Of a DNA stretch of 64,000 bases, positions 26,579 to 36,182 are shown one piece after another. A program made the position numbers and the translations under genes. Source of the stretch: Ignavibacteriales bacterium (GTDB lineage: Bacteria > Bacteroidota > Ignavibacteria > Ignavibacteriales > Ignavibacteriaceae). Within the stretch, counting starts at the first letter, position 1; every line of letters begins with the position of its first letter. The notes below the pieces were generated by a model. It was not told the origin of the DNA, searched no databases, and was given only the letters and a program-made list of their open reading frames with translations. Location of the stretch: NCBI GenBank assembly GCA_016714125.1, contig JADJNX010000003.1, positions 186,001 through 250,000 on the forward strand. The letters run 5' to 3'.

Positions 26579-28715
26579 TTGCCCGATAATTTTTCGCTCC
26601 TGATAGCCGGTTCATGGCTTTATTATACTCTTCTGGCACTTCTGTTTGGAGTAACGGCATTCCTCTATTACAGAATTACAATTCCTGTTGTCTCACCTGC
26701 TAAAAGATATTTCCTTTTATCTCTGCGATTTATCATTCTGCTGATCATGGCTCTACTTCTGTTTAGTCCTGTCTCAACTTTTCTTTTTTCTTCCTAAGAA
26801 AAACCTGTAAATTATTTTCTAATTGACCGTTCAGAATCGATTTCATTCAAGGATGGAACCGATAGAGAAAAAACGATGAGACAGTTCCTTGCTGATCTTG
26901 CAAGTTCTCCAATTGCCAAAAATTCAACAGTGATCACATTTGCATCTCAACCCGATTCCGGAAAATTCAAATTTTCTGACAGTCTTCGGTTTGATGGTGA
27001 ATTGACCAATTTTGAAGAGATTTTCAACTATTTTCATGATCGTAAGATAAAAAACGCATCATTAACCATAGTTTCTGACGGGGTCATAACCGATGGGAAC
27101 ATTCCCGGAGTTACCGCAGAAAAAATTGGCTTACCTGTTTATACTGTGGCAATCGGCGATTCAACTCCAAGAAAAGATATTGTAGTTGAAAATGTGGTGT
27201 TTAATGAAGTTGTTTTTCTGGGTACCTCCTCCCCGGTTACAGCCACGATCCAAATTGCGGGCTTTGTCGATAAAGATATTGCCGTGAGCCTCTTGGAGGA
27301 TGGCAAAAAGATTGGTGAGGAAACGGTTTCGACCGACGAAAACGGTACAGTTTCGACCACATTTAATTATCGACCTCGAACAACGGGGATGAAAAAACTT
27401 GCTATAAGCGTACAACAATTCCCCGATGAAGTCAACAAATTAAATAACTACTCCCCTTTTTATGTTTCAGTTGTTGAAAATAAAAGAAAAGTGCTAATTC
27501 TTTCAGGTGCTCCTACACCTGATGTAACTTTTGTTAAAAATGCTCTTATTGGCGATTCTACTCTTACTGTCAGGTCTATGACTTATGATTCGGATATGCG
27601 ACCTCTTGAAAAAGATATAAACGAATCAATTCTCGACAGCACAGGCGTACTTTTTCTCCTCAATTTACCGAGTCAGGCTATTCCTCAAAAAATGTTTGAT
27701 GGAGTTATTAGTTTAATCTCTAATTGGAATGTTCCGTTTTTTATAATGATTAATCAATATTCCGATAAAACATTGCTTAAAAAACTTGAACCATATCTGC
27801 CGGTAATTCTAAGCGCCGGTGCAGGGGTTGAGTTTGAAGGGCAGCCAGGACTTGTCGAAGGAGTTGAGCGAAACCCTTTATTTTATTCAAGTTCCCCGGT
27901 GCACTTAAAGCCTGGGATGATCTTCCCCGGTTCTTATTCCAAACTTCAAGGCTGAGGCAAGACCTGAAAGTCAGGTTTTAGCTTATGTAAAACTGAATGC
28001 CCGGGTAATGCCAAATCCTCTGATTGTTAGCAGAAATTTTGGTTCAAAAAGGTCATTGGCAGTAATAGCCGGCGACATTTGGAAATGGAAACTAAAAGCA
28101 AAAAACGAAAATCTTTTTGACGATTTTTTATTCAGTACTGCAAAATGGTTGGGAGCAGTGAAAGATAAAAAAAGGTTTTCATTAAGGACTAATAAAAAGT
28201 TTTATTCAAGAAACGAACAGGTGGAATTTGTTGCCGAATTATACACCGAATCGTTTGATCCCCTTTCAGATGGTGAAGTATCGGTAACACTAAATTCTCC
28301 GCAGGGGAAAACCAATTTTAACCTCTCTTCAATAGGTTCGGGAATTTATCAGGGAATTTATAAACCTGAGACCCCGGGAGATTATACATTTTCAGGAGTT
28401 GCAACACTTGATGGAAAAGCAATTGCAACTGATGGCGGGAATTTTAATATAGGTGATATCAATATTGAACTCTTAAACCCTTACACAGATGCGGGTTTTC
28501 TGCGGAATCTGTCATCCATTACCGGTGGTGAATTTTACTACAATAACAATTATCTGAAACTGTTTGACGACCTGACCCAATTTAACAAAGAATCAGCTGT
28601 AGAGATTAAGACAACCGAAACCCATAATTTGTGGAATAATCCCTGGCTACTGCTAATTATTGTGTTGTTGCTCTCCCTGGAGTGGTTTTTCAGGAAACGG
28701 GAAGGGATGATGTAG
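26579..28715 (+). CDS. VWA-domain membrane protein (BatA-like), one in-frame stop and one frameshift
   Basis: Two N-terminal transmembrane helices (LLIAGSWLYYTLLALLFGVTAFLYY; YFLLSLRFIILLIMALLLFSP), then a VWA-like domain with a DxSxS MIDAS motif (LIDRSESIS) and TIVSDGVITDG, Ig-like segments, and a C-terminal helix (WLLLIIVLLLSLEWFFRKRE). About 710 residues when repaired, typical of the large N-terminal-double-transmembrane VWA proteins of this phylum. A TAA at 26795-26797 separates FLFSS from EKPVNYFLIDRSESIS in the same frame. Near 27930 one base is missing: after the run CTTCCCC the meaning should be PVLIPNFKAEARPESQVLAYVKLNARV. Start is TTG with AGGA upstream. Its stop overlaps the comF GTG (TAGTG). 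Role unknown. Confidence 0.8.
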
Positions 28716-29401
28716 TGTCAGTAAACATCGCGGGTGAGTTGATCGATTTTGTTGTCCCCCGTTTCTGTTTACATTGTGAACAACACCTGCCGGTTGATCA
28801 ACTTTTTCTCTGCAATAATTGTCTCCACCACGAACCACGTCTCGATACCCTTCAACTCATCGACCTTCTATATGACAAATTTGGTTTTGAATTGATCACC
28901 TGGATGTTTTCAGTTGTAAAATTTAATGAACAATCCCCATTCAGAACAATGATTCATTTCCTTAAATACAAAGGTCTCTTTAACGCGGGAAAATATTTAG
29001 GCGAGATTTTGGGGAATGAGCTAAAAACAAAGATGGATATAAGTGAGATTGACTGTATAATCCCTGTTCCTCTGCACAGATTAAAAATCATTGAGAGAGG
29101 TTATAATCAGTCTTTGTTATTAGCAAAAGGAGTCAGTCTGGTTACCGGAATCCCAATACTGCAAAAAGCTGTTAAAAGGTCCCGTTACACTGCAGCACAG
29201 GTGGAAACAGAGACCAAGGCTGAAAGGCATTTGAATATAAAAGGGGCTTTTAAGGTAACGGATGCTAACATTATAGCGGGTAAAAACATTCTTATAATCG
29301 ACGATGTTATCACAACAGGATCGACAATTCGTGAAGTTGCAAAAGAATTAAAAGAAGGTGGTGTTAACGAACTCTATGCTGTTTCAATCCTGGTAACTTG
29401 A
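28715..29401 (+). CDS. ComF-family phosphoribosyltransferase-like protein
   Basis: About 228 residues from a GTG that overlaps the preceding stop (TAGTG). An N-terminal zinc-ribbon CLHC...CNNC is followed by KYKGLFNAGKYLGEIL, the IDCIIPVPLHRLKIIERGYNQSLLLAKG segment and the PRPP-binding loop ILIIDDVITTGSTI. This is the ComF/GntX architecture; ComF proteins are linked to DNA uptake and transformation, though the catalytic role is unclear. The C-terminus abuts the convergent argS stop with no gap. Confidence 0.92.
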   Translation: MSVNIAGELIDFVVPRFCLHCEQHLPVDQLFLCNNCLHHEPRLDTLQLIDLLYDKFGFELITWMFSVVKFNEQSPFRTMIHFLKYKGLFNAGKYLGEILGNELKTKMDISEIDCIIPVPLHRLKIIERGYNQSLLLAKGVSLVTGIPILQKAVKRSRYTAAQVETETKAERHLNIKGAFKVTDANIIAGKNILIIDDVITTGSTIREVAKELKEGGVNELYAVSILVT

Positions 29402-31030
29402 TTACATCTTTTGTGGTGAAGTAACTCCAAGAATACCTAAACCATTTGAAATAACCAATTTCACTGCATGAATTAATGCTATTCGACCCTCAGCCAATTC
29501 TTTTTCACTCCCAATAATTCTACATACAGTGTAAAATCTGTGAAAAGTACCGGCAAGTTCTTCAAGATAAGCGCACAAGATCACCGCATCGAGCACCGTT
29601 GCGGCACTTTCTACAACATCAGGAAATCTAAGCAATTTTTTAATCAGTTTTTGTTCTTCATCCGTAATGAGAAGAGTCAATTTAGTGGCATCACTTTTTA
29701 ATCCCTCTTGATCTGTAACCCTGAGGATTGAACAGATTCTTGCATGTGCATACTGCAGGTAGAAAACGGGATTTTCGTCAGAATGTTTAACTGCAAGATT
29801 GAGATCAAAGTTGAGATGTGTGGAAATTGCCCTCATATTAAAGAAATAGCGCACTACATCAGCTCCCACCCAATCGATTAATTCATCAAGTGTGATGTAA
29901 TTAGCTTTTCGGGTTGACATTTTAACAGCTTTTCCATCTTTAATGATAGTAACAAATTGATGGATCATCACCTTCATTTTTGTTGTATCATATCCGAGTT
30001 CGTCGAGAGCTGCCATCACATCGGGGTATGTTGCGGTGTGGTCAGAGCCAAAAAGATCTACAATAAAATCATATCCACGGTCAAATTTGGTAGCATGATA
30101 AGCAATATCCGGCAAACGATATGTGGGTTCGCCTGTGTTTTTAACGATAACCTTGTCTTTCTCATTTCCGAGTTCAGACAATTTTAACCACACTGCCCCG
30201 TCTTTTTCATAACTTAACCCTCTATTCTTGAATTCATCCAGCAATCCGCTGATTTTACCATCATCATAGAGTGAGTTTTCATTAAAAAATACTTTGTGTT
30301 TTATCCCGATTTTTCCGAGAGTATTCGAGATATCATTGAAAATCACCATCTCAGCCTCAGCTTTGAACAATCCCTCAGGATCTTCGTTAACCAGGGCATT
30401 ACCATGTTTTTCGAATAAACTTTTTGCGATATCGGCAATATATTCACCCTGATAGTGATCTTCAGGAAATTCGGTGGTTTCACCAAGTAACTCCAGATAA
30501 CGAAGCCTGACAGAATTCCCAAGAACCCGCATTTGCCTTCCGGCATTGTTGAAATAATATTCCCTGTCAACTTCGTACCCTGTCGCCTCGAGGAGGTTTG
30601 CCATGGTATCACCGCTGACGGCATTCCTACCATGCCCTACTGTAAGTGGACCGGTCGGATTTGCAGATACAAATTCCACATTAGCACGTTTGCCTTTATT
30701 TACATCCGACCTGCCAAAGCTGGTGCCACCATCAAGAATTTTTGATATCGACTTGCAGACATAGTCTGTGCTAAAGAAAAAGTTGATAAACCCGGGACCG
30801 GCGACTTCAATTTTTGATATTATAGTCGGGTCGTATCTTAAAGCATAAATAATTTCCTGTGCAGTTTCACGCGGATTTTTTTTCGTTTTTCTTCCGATAA
30901 GCATGGCGATATTTGTTGAATAATCACCGTGTGTTTCGATTTTGGGTATATCGAAAGAAACTTCATTGACATCCAGATATTCAAATTTATCCTGAATATC
31001 GGTGAACAGTGAAAGCAAATACTGTTTCAA
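29402..31030 (-). CDS. argS: Arginyl-tRNA synthetase
   Basis: A 542-residue class I synthetase of normal length. Features in order: N-terminal Add-1 domain, the HIGH-equivalent in ANPTGPLTVGHGRNA (about 115-130), FIVDLFGSDHTATYPDV, the KMSKS-equivalent KMSTRKANYITL, FNMRAISTHLNFD and the C-terminal ArgRS helix bundle (HARICSILR, EELAGTFHRFYTVCRI). Charges tRNA-Arg; uses the tRNA itself for adenylate formation. Followed 34 bases upstream by rsfS on the same strand, so the two probably share a transcript. Confidence 0.97.
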   Translation of the reverse strand: MKQYLLSLFTDIQDKFEYLDVNEVSFDIPKIETHGDYSTNIAMLIGRKTKKNPRETAQEIIYALRYDPTIISKIEVAGPGFINFFFSTDYVCKSISKILDGGTSFGRSDVNKGKRANVEFVSANPTGPLTVGHGRNAVSGDTMANLLEATGYEVDREYYFNNAGRQMRVLGNSVRLRYLELLGETTEFPEDHYQGEYIADIAKSLFEKHGNALVNEDPEGLFKAEAEMVIFNDISNTLGKIGIKHKVFFNENSLYDDGKISGLLDEFKNRGLSYEKDGAVWLKLSELGNEKDKVIVKNTGEPTYRLPDIAYHATKFDRGYDFIVDLFGSDHTATYPDVMAALDELGYDTTKMKVMIHQFVTIIKDGKAVKMSTRKANYITLDELIDWVGADVVRYFFNMRAISTHLNFDLNLAVKHSDENPVFYLQYAHARICSILRVTDQEGLKSDATKLTLLITDEEQKLIKKLLRFPDVVESAATVLDAVILCAYLEELAGTFHRFYTVCRIIGSEKELAEGRIALIHAVKLVISNGLGILGVTSPQKM

Positions 31031-31064
31031 TTTAAACTCCAGTAGGAAAACATTTGATAGGGGC

Positions 31065-31433
31065 TTATTTTAAAGGATCGGTAATCTCTTTCATGGGTGC
31101 ATCACCCCATAGTCTCTCGAGATTGTAGAATTGACGGGATTCATTTCTGAAAACATGCACTACAATGTCTGAAAGATCGATTAAAACCCATGAAAGGGCT
31201 TTAAATCCTTCTTTTTTCCAAACTTTAATGCCTGCTTTTGCCAAACTATCGTCGATATTATCAGCGATTGCCTTCACCTGCATGTCAGACTCTGCACTGC
31301 ATATTACAAAATAATCTGCAATTGTTGTGAGGTCTTTTAATTCGAGCAGTTTTACATCCTGCCCTTTTTTTTCAAAAATCGCTTCTGTGATTATTTGAAT
31401 TATCTGTTCTTGTTCGCCTTCTAGCATACTCAT
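31065..31433 (-). CDS. rsfS: Ribosomal silencing factor RsfS
   Basis: A 122-residue RsfS/Iojap protein that binds ribosomal protein uL14 and blocks subunit joining when nutrients fall. Visible family core: LLELKDLTTIADYFVICSAESDMQVKAIADNI and ALSWVLIDLSDIVVHVFRNESRQFYNLERLWGDA. A 5-base gap separates it from the upstream LytR_C-domain gene, a common neighbour arrangement for rsfS. Confidence 0.96.
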   Translation of the reverse strand: MSMLEGEQEQIIQIITEAIFEKKGQDVKLLELKDLTTIADYFVICSAESDMQVKAIADNIDDSLAKAGIKVWKKEGFKALSWVLIDLSDIVVHVFRNESRQFYNLERLWGDAPMKEITDPLK

Positions 31434-31438
31434 ATTAT

Positions 31439-31924
31439 TTAGTTGTCAAATGGTTTTAAAATTTTGTAGTCTTTTCCGATAATAATGACGACATCAAGGA
31501 GAAAATCTTCATTAATATTCTCAGAAAGGTTCTTTTTGGGATCTACACCCAGAATTTGGGCTGTGTGGAGAGCGTTTTCTTTGTTACCGCGATTGTCAAT
31601 CACGAGTGTTTCTTCAACATCAAAAGAGGAATAATTCTCAGAATCGATTACATCAAAATTGTTTTTTCTGAGATATTCGGTTACTTTTTCACCTAACCCT
31701 TTAATTCCACAGCCGTTATAAACTTTTACCTGAATTAAGCGTTTAACACCTTCCTCTTTCCCCTCTGCCTTCAATGGTGGTTTTTCAATCATTTTGCCAA
31801 CACCGCTGTAGAGAAAGTAGCCCAACAATATCACCAAAATTAGAATGGCGATATTCAATAATGTGTTTAACGGACCCTTTATCGAGTCTTTTTGTTCAGT
31901 TTCTTTATCTTTTCCGAATGCCAA
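31439..31924 (-). CDS. Membrane-anchored LytR C-terminal-domain protein
   Basis: A 161-residue protein with a cytoplasmic N-terminus (FGKDKETEQKDSIKGP), one transmembrane helix (LLNIAILILVILLGYFLYSGV) and a periplasmic LytR_C domain (IQVKVYNGCGIKGLGEKVTEYLRKNNFDVIDSENYSSFDVEETLVIDNRGNKENALHTAQIL). The domain is known as a C-terminal partner of LCP cell-wall ligases but here stands alone, as is usual next to rsfS in this phylum. Exact role unknown. Confidence 0.85.
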   Translation of the reverse strand: MAFGKDKETEQKDSIKGPLNTLLNIAILILVILLGYFLYSGVGKMIEKPPLKAEGKEEGVKRLIQVKVYNGCGIKGLGEKVTEYLRKNNFDVIDSENYSSFDVEETLVIDNRGNKENALHTAQILGVDPKKNLSENINEDFLLDVVIIIGKDYKILKPFDN

Positions 31925-31937
31925 TTACTGCATATCC

Positions 31938-32459
31938 TTAACGCATGAACCAGTCGTCATACGATGAACCAAACGGGCTTTGATATCCATATCCTCCAAA
32001 ACCACCGCCATAATATCCTGCGTTTGAATTATACATACCAGCAGGAATATTTCTGTACTGGATTCTGATAACAGTGTCATCCCAAGGCTTAAAATTTAAT
32101 TCTGCCCTGCTGATATAAAGACCATTTATGTTATCCGTAAATGCTTTGCCTAATGAACTGTATGGTGAATAGACAAGCGAAGCATCAACCCTGACATTCA
32201 GGTTGTCAGCAAATTTATAAAACATGCTGTTTGTGTAAACGGTTGTGGCGAGTCCATGCTCACCAAAAGTAGAAAATGAAGCATCAAAAGAGTGTTTCAT
32301 GGAGAAATTGTCAGAATTAAAAATATTGGACAGGAAACTGCCACCACTCTCTTTATTAAGCAATCCATCCTTAATCTCTGGTTGATTAAAAGGATCTTTT
32401 TTAAATTGAGCTGATGCGGTAACAACGAGGACCAACATGATCAAAAATATTTTTTTCAT
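31938..32459 (-). CDS. Exported protein of unknown function
   Basis: Start at ATG 32459 (SD GGAG 6-9 bases upstream) gives a signal peptide MKKIFLIMLVLVVTASAQ. The mature part (~155 residues) contains FSMKHSFDASFSTFG, a beta-rich region (YTNSMFYKFADNLNVRVDASLVYSPYSS) and a Gly/Tyr-rich tail (GYYGGGFGGYGYQ). The alternating aromatic pattern suggests a small outer-membrane barrel or surface protein. It lies between panD and the LytR_C gene on the same strand, 13-32 base gaps. Confidence 0.7.
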   Translation of the reverse strand: MKKIFLIMLVLVVTASAQFKKDPFNQPEIKDGLLNKESGGSFLSNIFNSDNFSMKHSFDASFSTFGEHGLATTVYTNSMFYKFADNLNVRVDASLVYSPYSSLGKAFTDNINGLYISRAELNFKPWDDTVIRIQYRNIPAGMYNSNAGYYGGGFGGYGYQSPFGSSYDDWFMR

Positions 32460-32491
32460 ACTTAACTCCATGGTTCTTTCGAAATTTTTTC

Positions 32492-32848
32492 TCAGAGCAT
32501 CTTTTTAATTTTATTAGAATCGTCAACAATTACAACTTTTGGTTTGTAACCAGCGAGTCCACTATCGTCCATCAAAGCATAAGAGATTACAATAATCTTA
32601 TCTCCCAAATAACCAAGCCGCGCTGCGGGTCCGTTAAGGCAGATAACACCTGATCCCCTCTCTCCAGGGATTGTATAAGTCTCAAGTCTGTTGCCGTTGT
32701 TAACATTCACTACTTGAATTTTTTCATACGGTAAAATGTCCGCTGCATCAAGTAAATCCATATCAACGGTGAGACTTCCTTCATAGTACAATTCAGATGC
32801 GGTAACTGTAGGCCTCTGAATTTTTGATTTACACATTTCTCTTAACAT
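32492..32848 (-). CDS. panD: Aspartate 1-decarboxylase
   Basis: A 118-residue pyruvoyl enzyme giving beta-alanine for pantothenate and CoA. The self-cleavage site Gly-Ser lies in LYYEGSLTVD, 25 residues from the start; this spacing matches known PanD and is why ATG 32848 is preferred over TTG 32866. Other family motifs: ILPYEKIQVVNVNNGNRLETYTI, GSGVICLNGPAARLGYLGDKIIVISYA. The proenzyme cleaves itself to form the pyruvoyl group at Ser25. Upstream is a 74-base gap to the PorQ-like gene. Confidence 0.95.
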   Translation of the reverse strand: MLREMCKSKIQRPTVTASELYYEGSLTVDMDLLDAADILPYEKIQVVNVNNGNRLETYTIPGERGSGVICLNGPAARLGYLGDKIIVISYALMDDSGLAGYKPKVVIVDDSNKIKKML

Positions 32849-32922
32849 TAAGAGTTTATTCCTCAAGAAAATTTATAAAAAACAACTAAAGATACAAATG
32901 TCCGGAATCAAAATTTAGTTCC

Positions 32923-33849
32923 CTAAAGCTCGGTACTAATCCCAATTCTGTGAAGTGCTCCAATCTCACCATAAGATGAGAATGCATAATCAAACAGATA
33001 ATTGTTAATCTTTATACCCAGACCCGCATTAAAACCGGCAAGTCCGGCAAAATCTCCAACTTTAAGATCTTTCCTTTTTTTATTGTCGTAGCCGAGCCTC
33101 AAAGTGAGTACTTTACTAAGATCAAGTTCCACACCAAAACTGAAAGATTCAAACCGTTTCATAAATTCATCTTTATCTTCGTTTAGACGGTGGAAGTCTA
33201 AAAATAGTTTTACAGGAAGATGTTCAAGTTTTTTTGATGCCCCTATGCTCACATCCAAAGGAAGTTTTTCGGTTACTCCAGAATATGTTGACAACTGCCC
33301 GCCAATATTTGTGGCTGTGAAACCGATATTTATCAACTGTGCGGGGATATAATACTGAAGTCCAATATCAAATGCCACTCCTGAAGAGCTGTATGAAGCG
33401 ATTGAGGAATGTATAAATTTGATGTTGGCACCGTAATAAAAATTCTCAGCAAGCGTGTTAGCATATCCGGCAGTAAATGCCAGTTCGTTTACCCCGTAGG
33501 TACCCATTTTGTTCCCAAAATCGTCAGCTTCAGTAAAAGTCCCATAATTGGCATACCTGACGGCAGCACCAAATCTTCCAATACCGGCAAAATCTTTTGA
33601 ATATGCAACTCCAAAAAAGTTTATGTCCAAAAGGTGTTTTACAAAGTTGGCGGAAAAAGGCGATCCCTCTATCCGCTTTAAAGCAGCAGGGTTGTAGTGT
33701 ATAACATTTGCATCACCGGTTCCGGCAGTAAAACTTCCACCGAGAGCGGCGGCTCTGGGGCTGATGTCAACTCTTAAAAACTCATATGTGTTTTGGGCAG
33801 AGATCGAAAAAGTTGTGATCAATAAAATTGAAAAGAAGGCTCTTTTCAA
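32923..33849 (-). CDS. porQ: PorV/PorQ-family outer membrane protein (PorQ-like)
   Basis: A 308-residue protein with signal peptide MKRAFFSILLITTFSISAQ and the start motif YEFLRVDISPRAAALGGSFTAGTGDANVIHYNPAAL of the PorV/PorQ family, a FadL-like 14-strand barrel. Size and the RAAALGG motif fit T9SS protein PorQ, which helps bind the C-terminal sorting domain handling complex; the better-matching PorV lies 22 kb away. The ending (LHRIGISTEL) is a barrel-terminal strand. A generic PorV/PorQ paralogue is the alternative. Confidence 0.75.
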   Translation of the reverse strand: MKRAFFSILLITTFSISAQNTYEFLRVDISPRAAALGGSFTAGTGDANVIHYNPAALKRIEGSPFSANFVKHLLDINFFGVAYSKDFAGIGRFGAAVRYANYGTFTEADDFGNKMGTYGVNELAFTAGYANTLAENFYYGANIKFIHSSIASYSSSGVAFDIGLQYYIPAQLINIGFTATNIGGQLSTYSGVTEKLPLDVSIGASKKLEHLPVKLFLDFHRLNEDKDEFMKRFESFSFGVELDLSKVLTLRLGYDNKKRKDLKVGDFAGLAGFNAGLGIKINNYLFDYAFSSYGEIGALHRIGISTEL

Positions 33850-33921
33850 ATCATTCTCCTGATATTTATAATCGAACCTTTAAATATAATCAATTGATAA
33901 CTCGAAAATACAGCATAAAAT

Positions 33922-35018
33922 TTAGACCCCGGAGAGGTCAAATTCCAGTGTCACGGTTGTACCCAACCCAAGTTCGGATGTGAATTTGATGCTACCGTCA
34001 AAAAGAGTAACGATATTAGTCACAATTGCGAGTCCCAAACCTGAACCTTGCTGTTCAAACATTTCGCGATTAAACTGAACAAATGCACCAATCTCGTTAA
34101 GTTGTTTTGAACTCATCCCTCTCCCCCGGTCATAAATTGTTATCCAATAATTTTTTACCCCCTTTTTCCCTCTAACAAGTATCCGGGAATTGGGTCTGGA
34201 AAATTTAATGGCGTTGTCAATTAGTTCAGATAATAAAAGTGCCAGGTAATCATCATTTATTTTGATAAATGATTCCTCCAAATCGACAGCCACTTCTTTT
34301 AACCTTCGTTTGTCAAATTTTTCTTTACTCAAAATTGTATTAACAAAACTGTTTGAGATCATTGCCTCACTTCTGGAAACAAGTTTTCTCTCATGTGGGT
34401 CATTTAAAAACACCTGAAGCTTTGAATAATTTAGATATTTCTCAATTGTCTTTTTCAGGCGAAGAGCAGATTCATTAATGAATCCTGCCATCTCCTTGAC
34501 TTCTTCAGAATTCAGGTATTGTGCTTCATTCATTAATACCTCAGAGAACCCGATAATACCTGAAAGCGGTGTGTTAAGCTCATGAGGCAAAGAAAAGAGA
34601 TGCTCTTTGTGATATTTTTGATTTTTTCTTCACTTGCATGTTTCGCTTTTTCACGCTTTTTCAGGCGAATATCTATCGTGGTAAGCAGTTCATCAAGCGA
34701 AAAAGGTTTGTTGAGAAAATCATCCGCCCCCATGTCCATCGCCTTCCTCTGATCATTCCGTTCATTTCGGGCTGTAAGGAAGATAAAGGGAATGGTAGCA
34801 AAAGTTTCATTTTTCGATATCTCACCCAGTACTTCATACCCATCCATTCCGGGCATCATGACATCACAAATTATAAGATCGGGAACAACAACATTGAGGA
34901 GATCAAGTCCAACATCACCACGGGATGCGGTGAAAATTTCAAATCCTTCATCTTTTAATACATCTGAGAGGCTTTCGAGCAGGTTCTTGTCATCTTCAAT
35001 AATCAGAATTTTTTTCAT
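33922..35018 (-). CDS. Receiver-histidine kinase hybrid, one-base frameshift
   Basis: N-terminal receiver domain with phospho-acceptor Asp52 (LIICDVMMPGMDG), acidic pocket IIEDD and the Lys in LNKPFS, then a HisKA dimerisation domain with the H-box SLPHELNTPLSGIIGFSEVL and a HATPase domain (N box LLSELIDNAIKFS, G1 box DRGRGMS, G2 GSGLGLAIV). Soluble, with no sensor or membrane domain. Frames break between KIKNI and KEHLFSLPHEL near 34607-34612, where one A is missing at ATCACAAAGAG. Start is ATG 35018; SD is poor. It is divergent from the binding-protein/chemoreceptor pair (174 bases apart) and probably receives or relays their signal. Confidence 0.88.
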
Positions 35019-35192
35019 CGGGAGCGAACAACTATTTATGGAATTTTCTGTAACTTTGGTCGTATTCAATTTTTCATATTTATCGACTTTTTTTTGTATT
35101 CTGCCCTTTTCATCTTAAATTAAATAATCCCTTTTCAAATATTGTTTTTTTTGTGAAATTTACCAAACTCTGAGCGAAAATTCTTTATTTTT

Positions 35193-36182
35193 ATGAAACA
35201 AATAACTAAAAATCTTTCTCGACCATTTTTGCTCCTGCTGACCCTGATCGTGTTTTCTATGGTCCCCCTTCAGAGCACTACGACACTAAAAAAAATAGTT
35301 CTTGCTGTCCATTGGCAACCACAAGCGCAATTTGCGGGTTACTATGCCGCGATATCGAAGGGAATCTATAAAAAATACGGTCTCGATGTTACAATCCGTC
35401 ACACAGGGTTTAAGGATAACGCTATTGACTATCTCAAAAATGGTGGCGCTCAGTTTATAACACATTTCCTTTCAGGGGCAATGGAAGAATATGGAAAAGG
35501 TGTTGATCTCAGGTTAATAGCACAAATATCTCATAAATCTGCTATAACCATTGCAGGAATTAAATCACGCGGAATAAAACAGGTTTCAAATCTCAACAAT
35601 AAAAAAATTGCGATTTGGCAGGCAGGCTTCCGTGAACTTCCTCAGGCATTCTTAAAAAAATATAACATCAATGCAGAGTTTGTTCCTGTTCGTTCAACTG
35701 TGAACCTCTTTCTTCTTGGTGGAGTTGATGCTCAGGTTGTTATGGATTATAACGAACTTAACAGCATAATTTTTTCGGGTGTTGATGAAGACGATCTGAC
35801 ACTTTTTAAAATTGCCAATTATGGGCTTAACGTTCCCGAAGATGGTATTTATTGTTCTGCTGATTTTCTTGAGAAAAACAAAGATATTTGTGCCAGATTT
35901 GTACAAGCTTCAATTGAAGGGTGGCTCGCTGCATTTGAAGATAAAGGTGAAAGTGTTGATTATAGTTTGCGACTTAAAAGAAAATCGGGACAATCAGCAA
36001 ACTATGCTCACCAAATGAGAATGTTAAATACGATGGAAGAGATCATCGCCCCAAAAGATGGTAAAATTGACCCAAAGCTCAATAAAACATCATTTGATAT
36101 AGCAGTTCAGATTATGAAAGAGTCGGGCAGGCTGCCGAGGGATATTGTGTACGATGACTTCTTCAAGGCGGTGCTAAAATGA
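35193..36182 (+). CDS. NMT1/THI5-like (ThiY/SsuA) periplasmic binding protein
   Basis: A 329-residue exported solute-binding protein. Signal peptide ~1-28 (SRPFLLLLTLIVFSMVPLQS), then VHWQPQAQFAGYYAAISKGIYKKYGLDVTI and IAIWQAGFRELPQAFLKK, the NMT1-family pattern for binding thiamine pyrimidine precursors, sulfonates or nitrate-type ligands. No ABC permease or ATPase gene is nearby. Instead its TGA overlaps the ATG of a Cache/MCP receptor (ATGA), so it probably works as a sensory ligand-binding partner rather than for uptake. The ligand cannot be told from sequence. Confidence 0.85.
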   Translation: MKQITKNLSRPFLLLLTLIVFSMVPLQSTTTLKKIVLAVHWQPQAQFAGYYAAISKGIYKKYGLDVTIRHTGFKDNAIDYLKNGGAQFITHFLSGAMEEYGKGVDLRLIAQISHKSAITIAGIKSRGIKQVSNLNNKKIAIWQAGFRELPQAFLKKYNINAEFVPVRSTVNLFLLGGVDAQVVMDYNELNSIIFSGVDEDDLTLFKIANYGLNVPEDGIYCSADFLEKNKDICARFVQASIEGWLAAFEDKGESVDYSLRLKRKSGQSANYAHQMRMLNTMEEIIAPKDGKIDPKLNKTSFDIAVQIMKESGRLPRDIVYDDFFKAVLK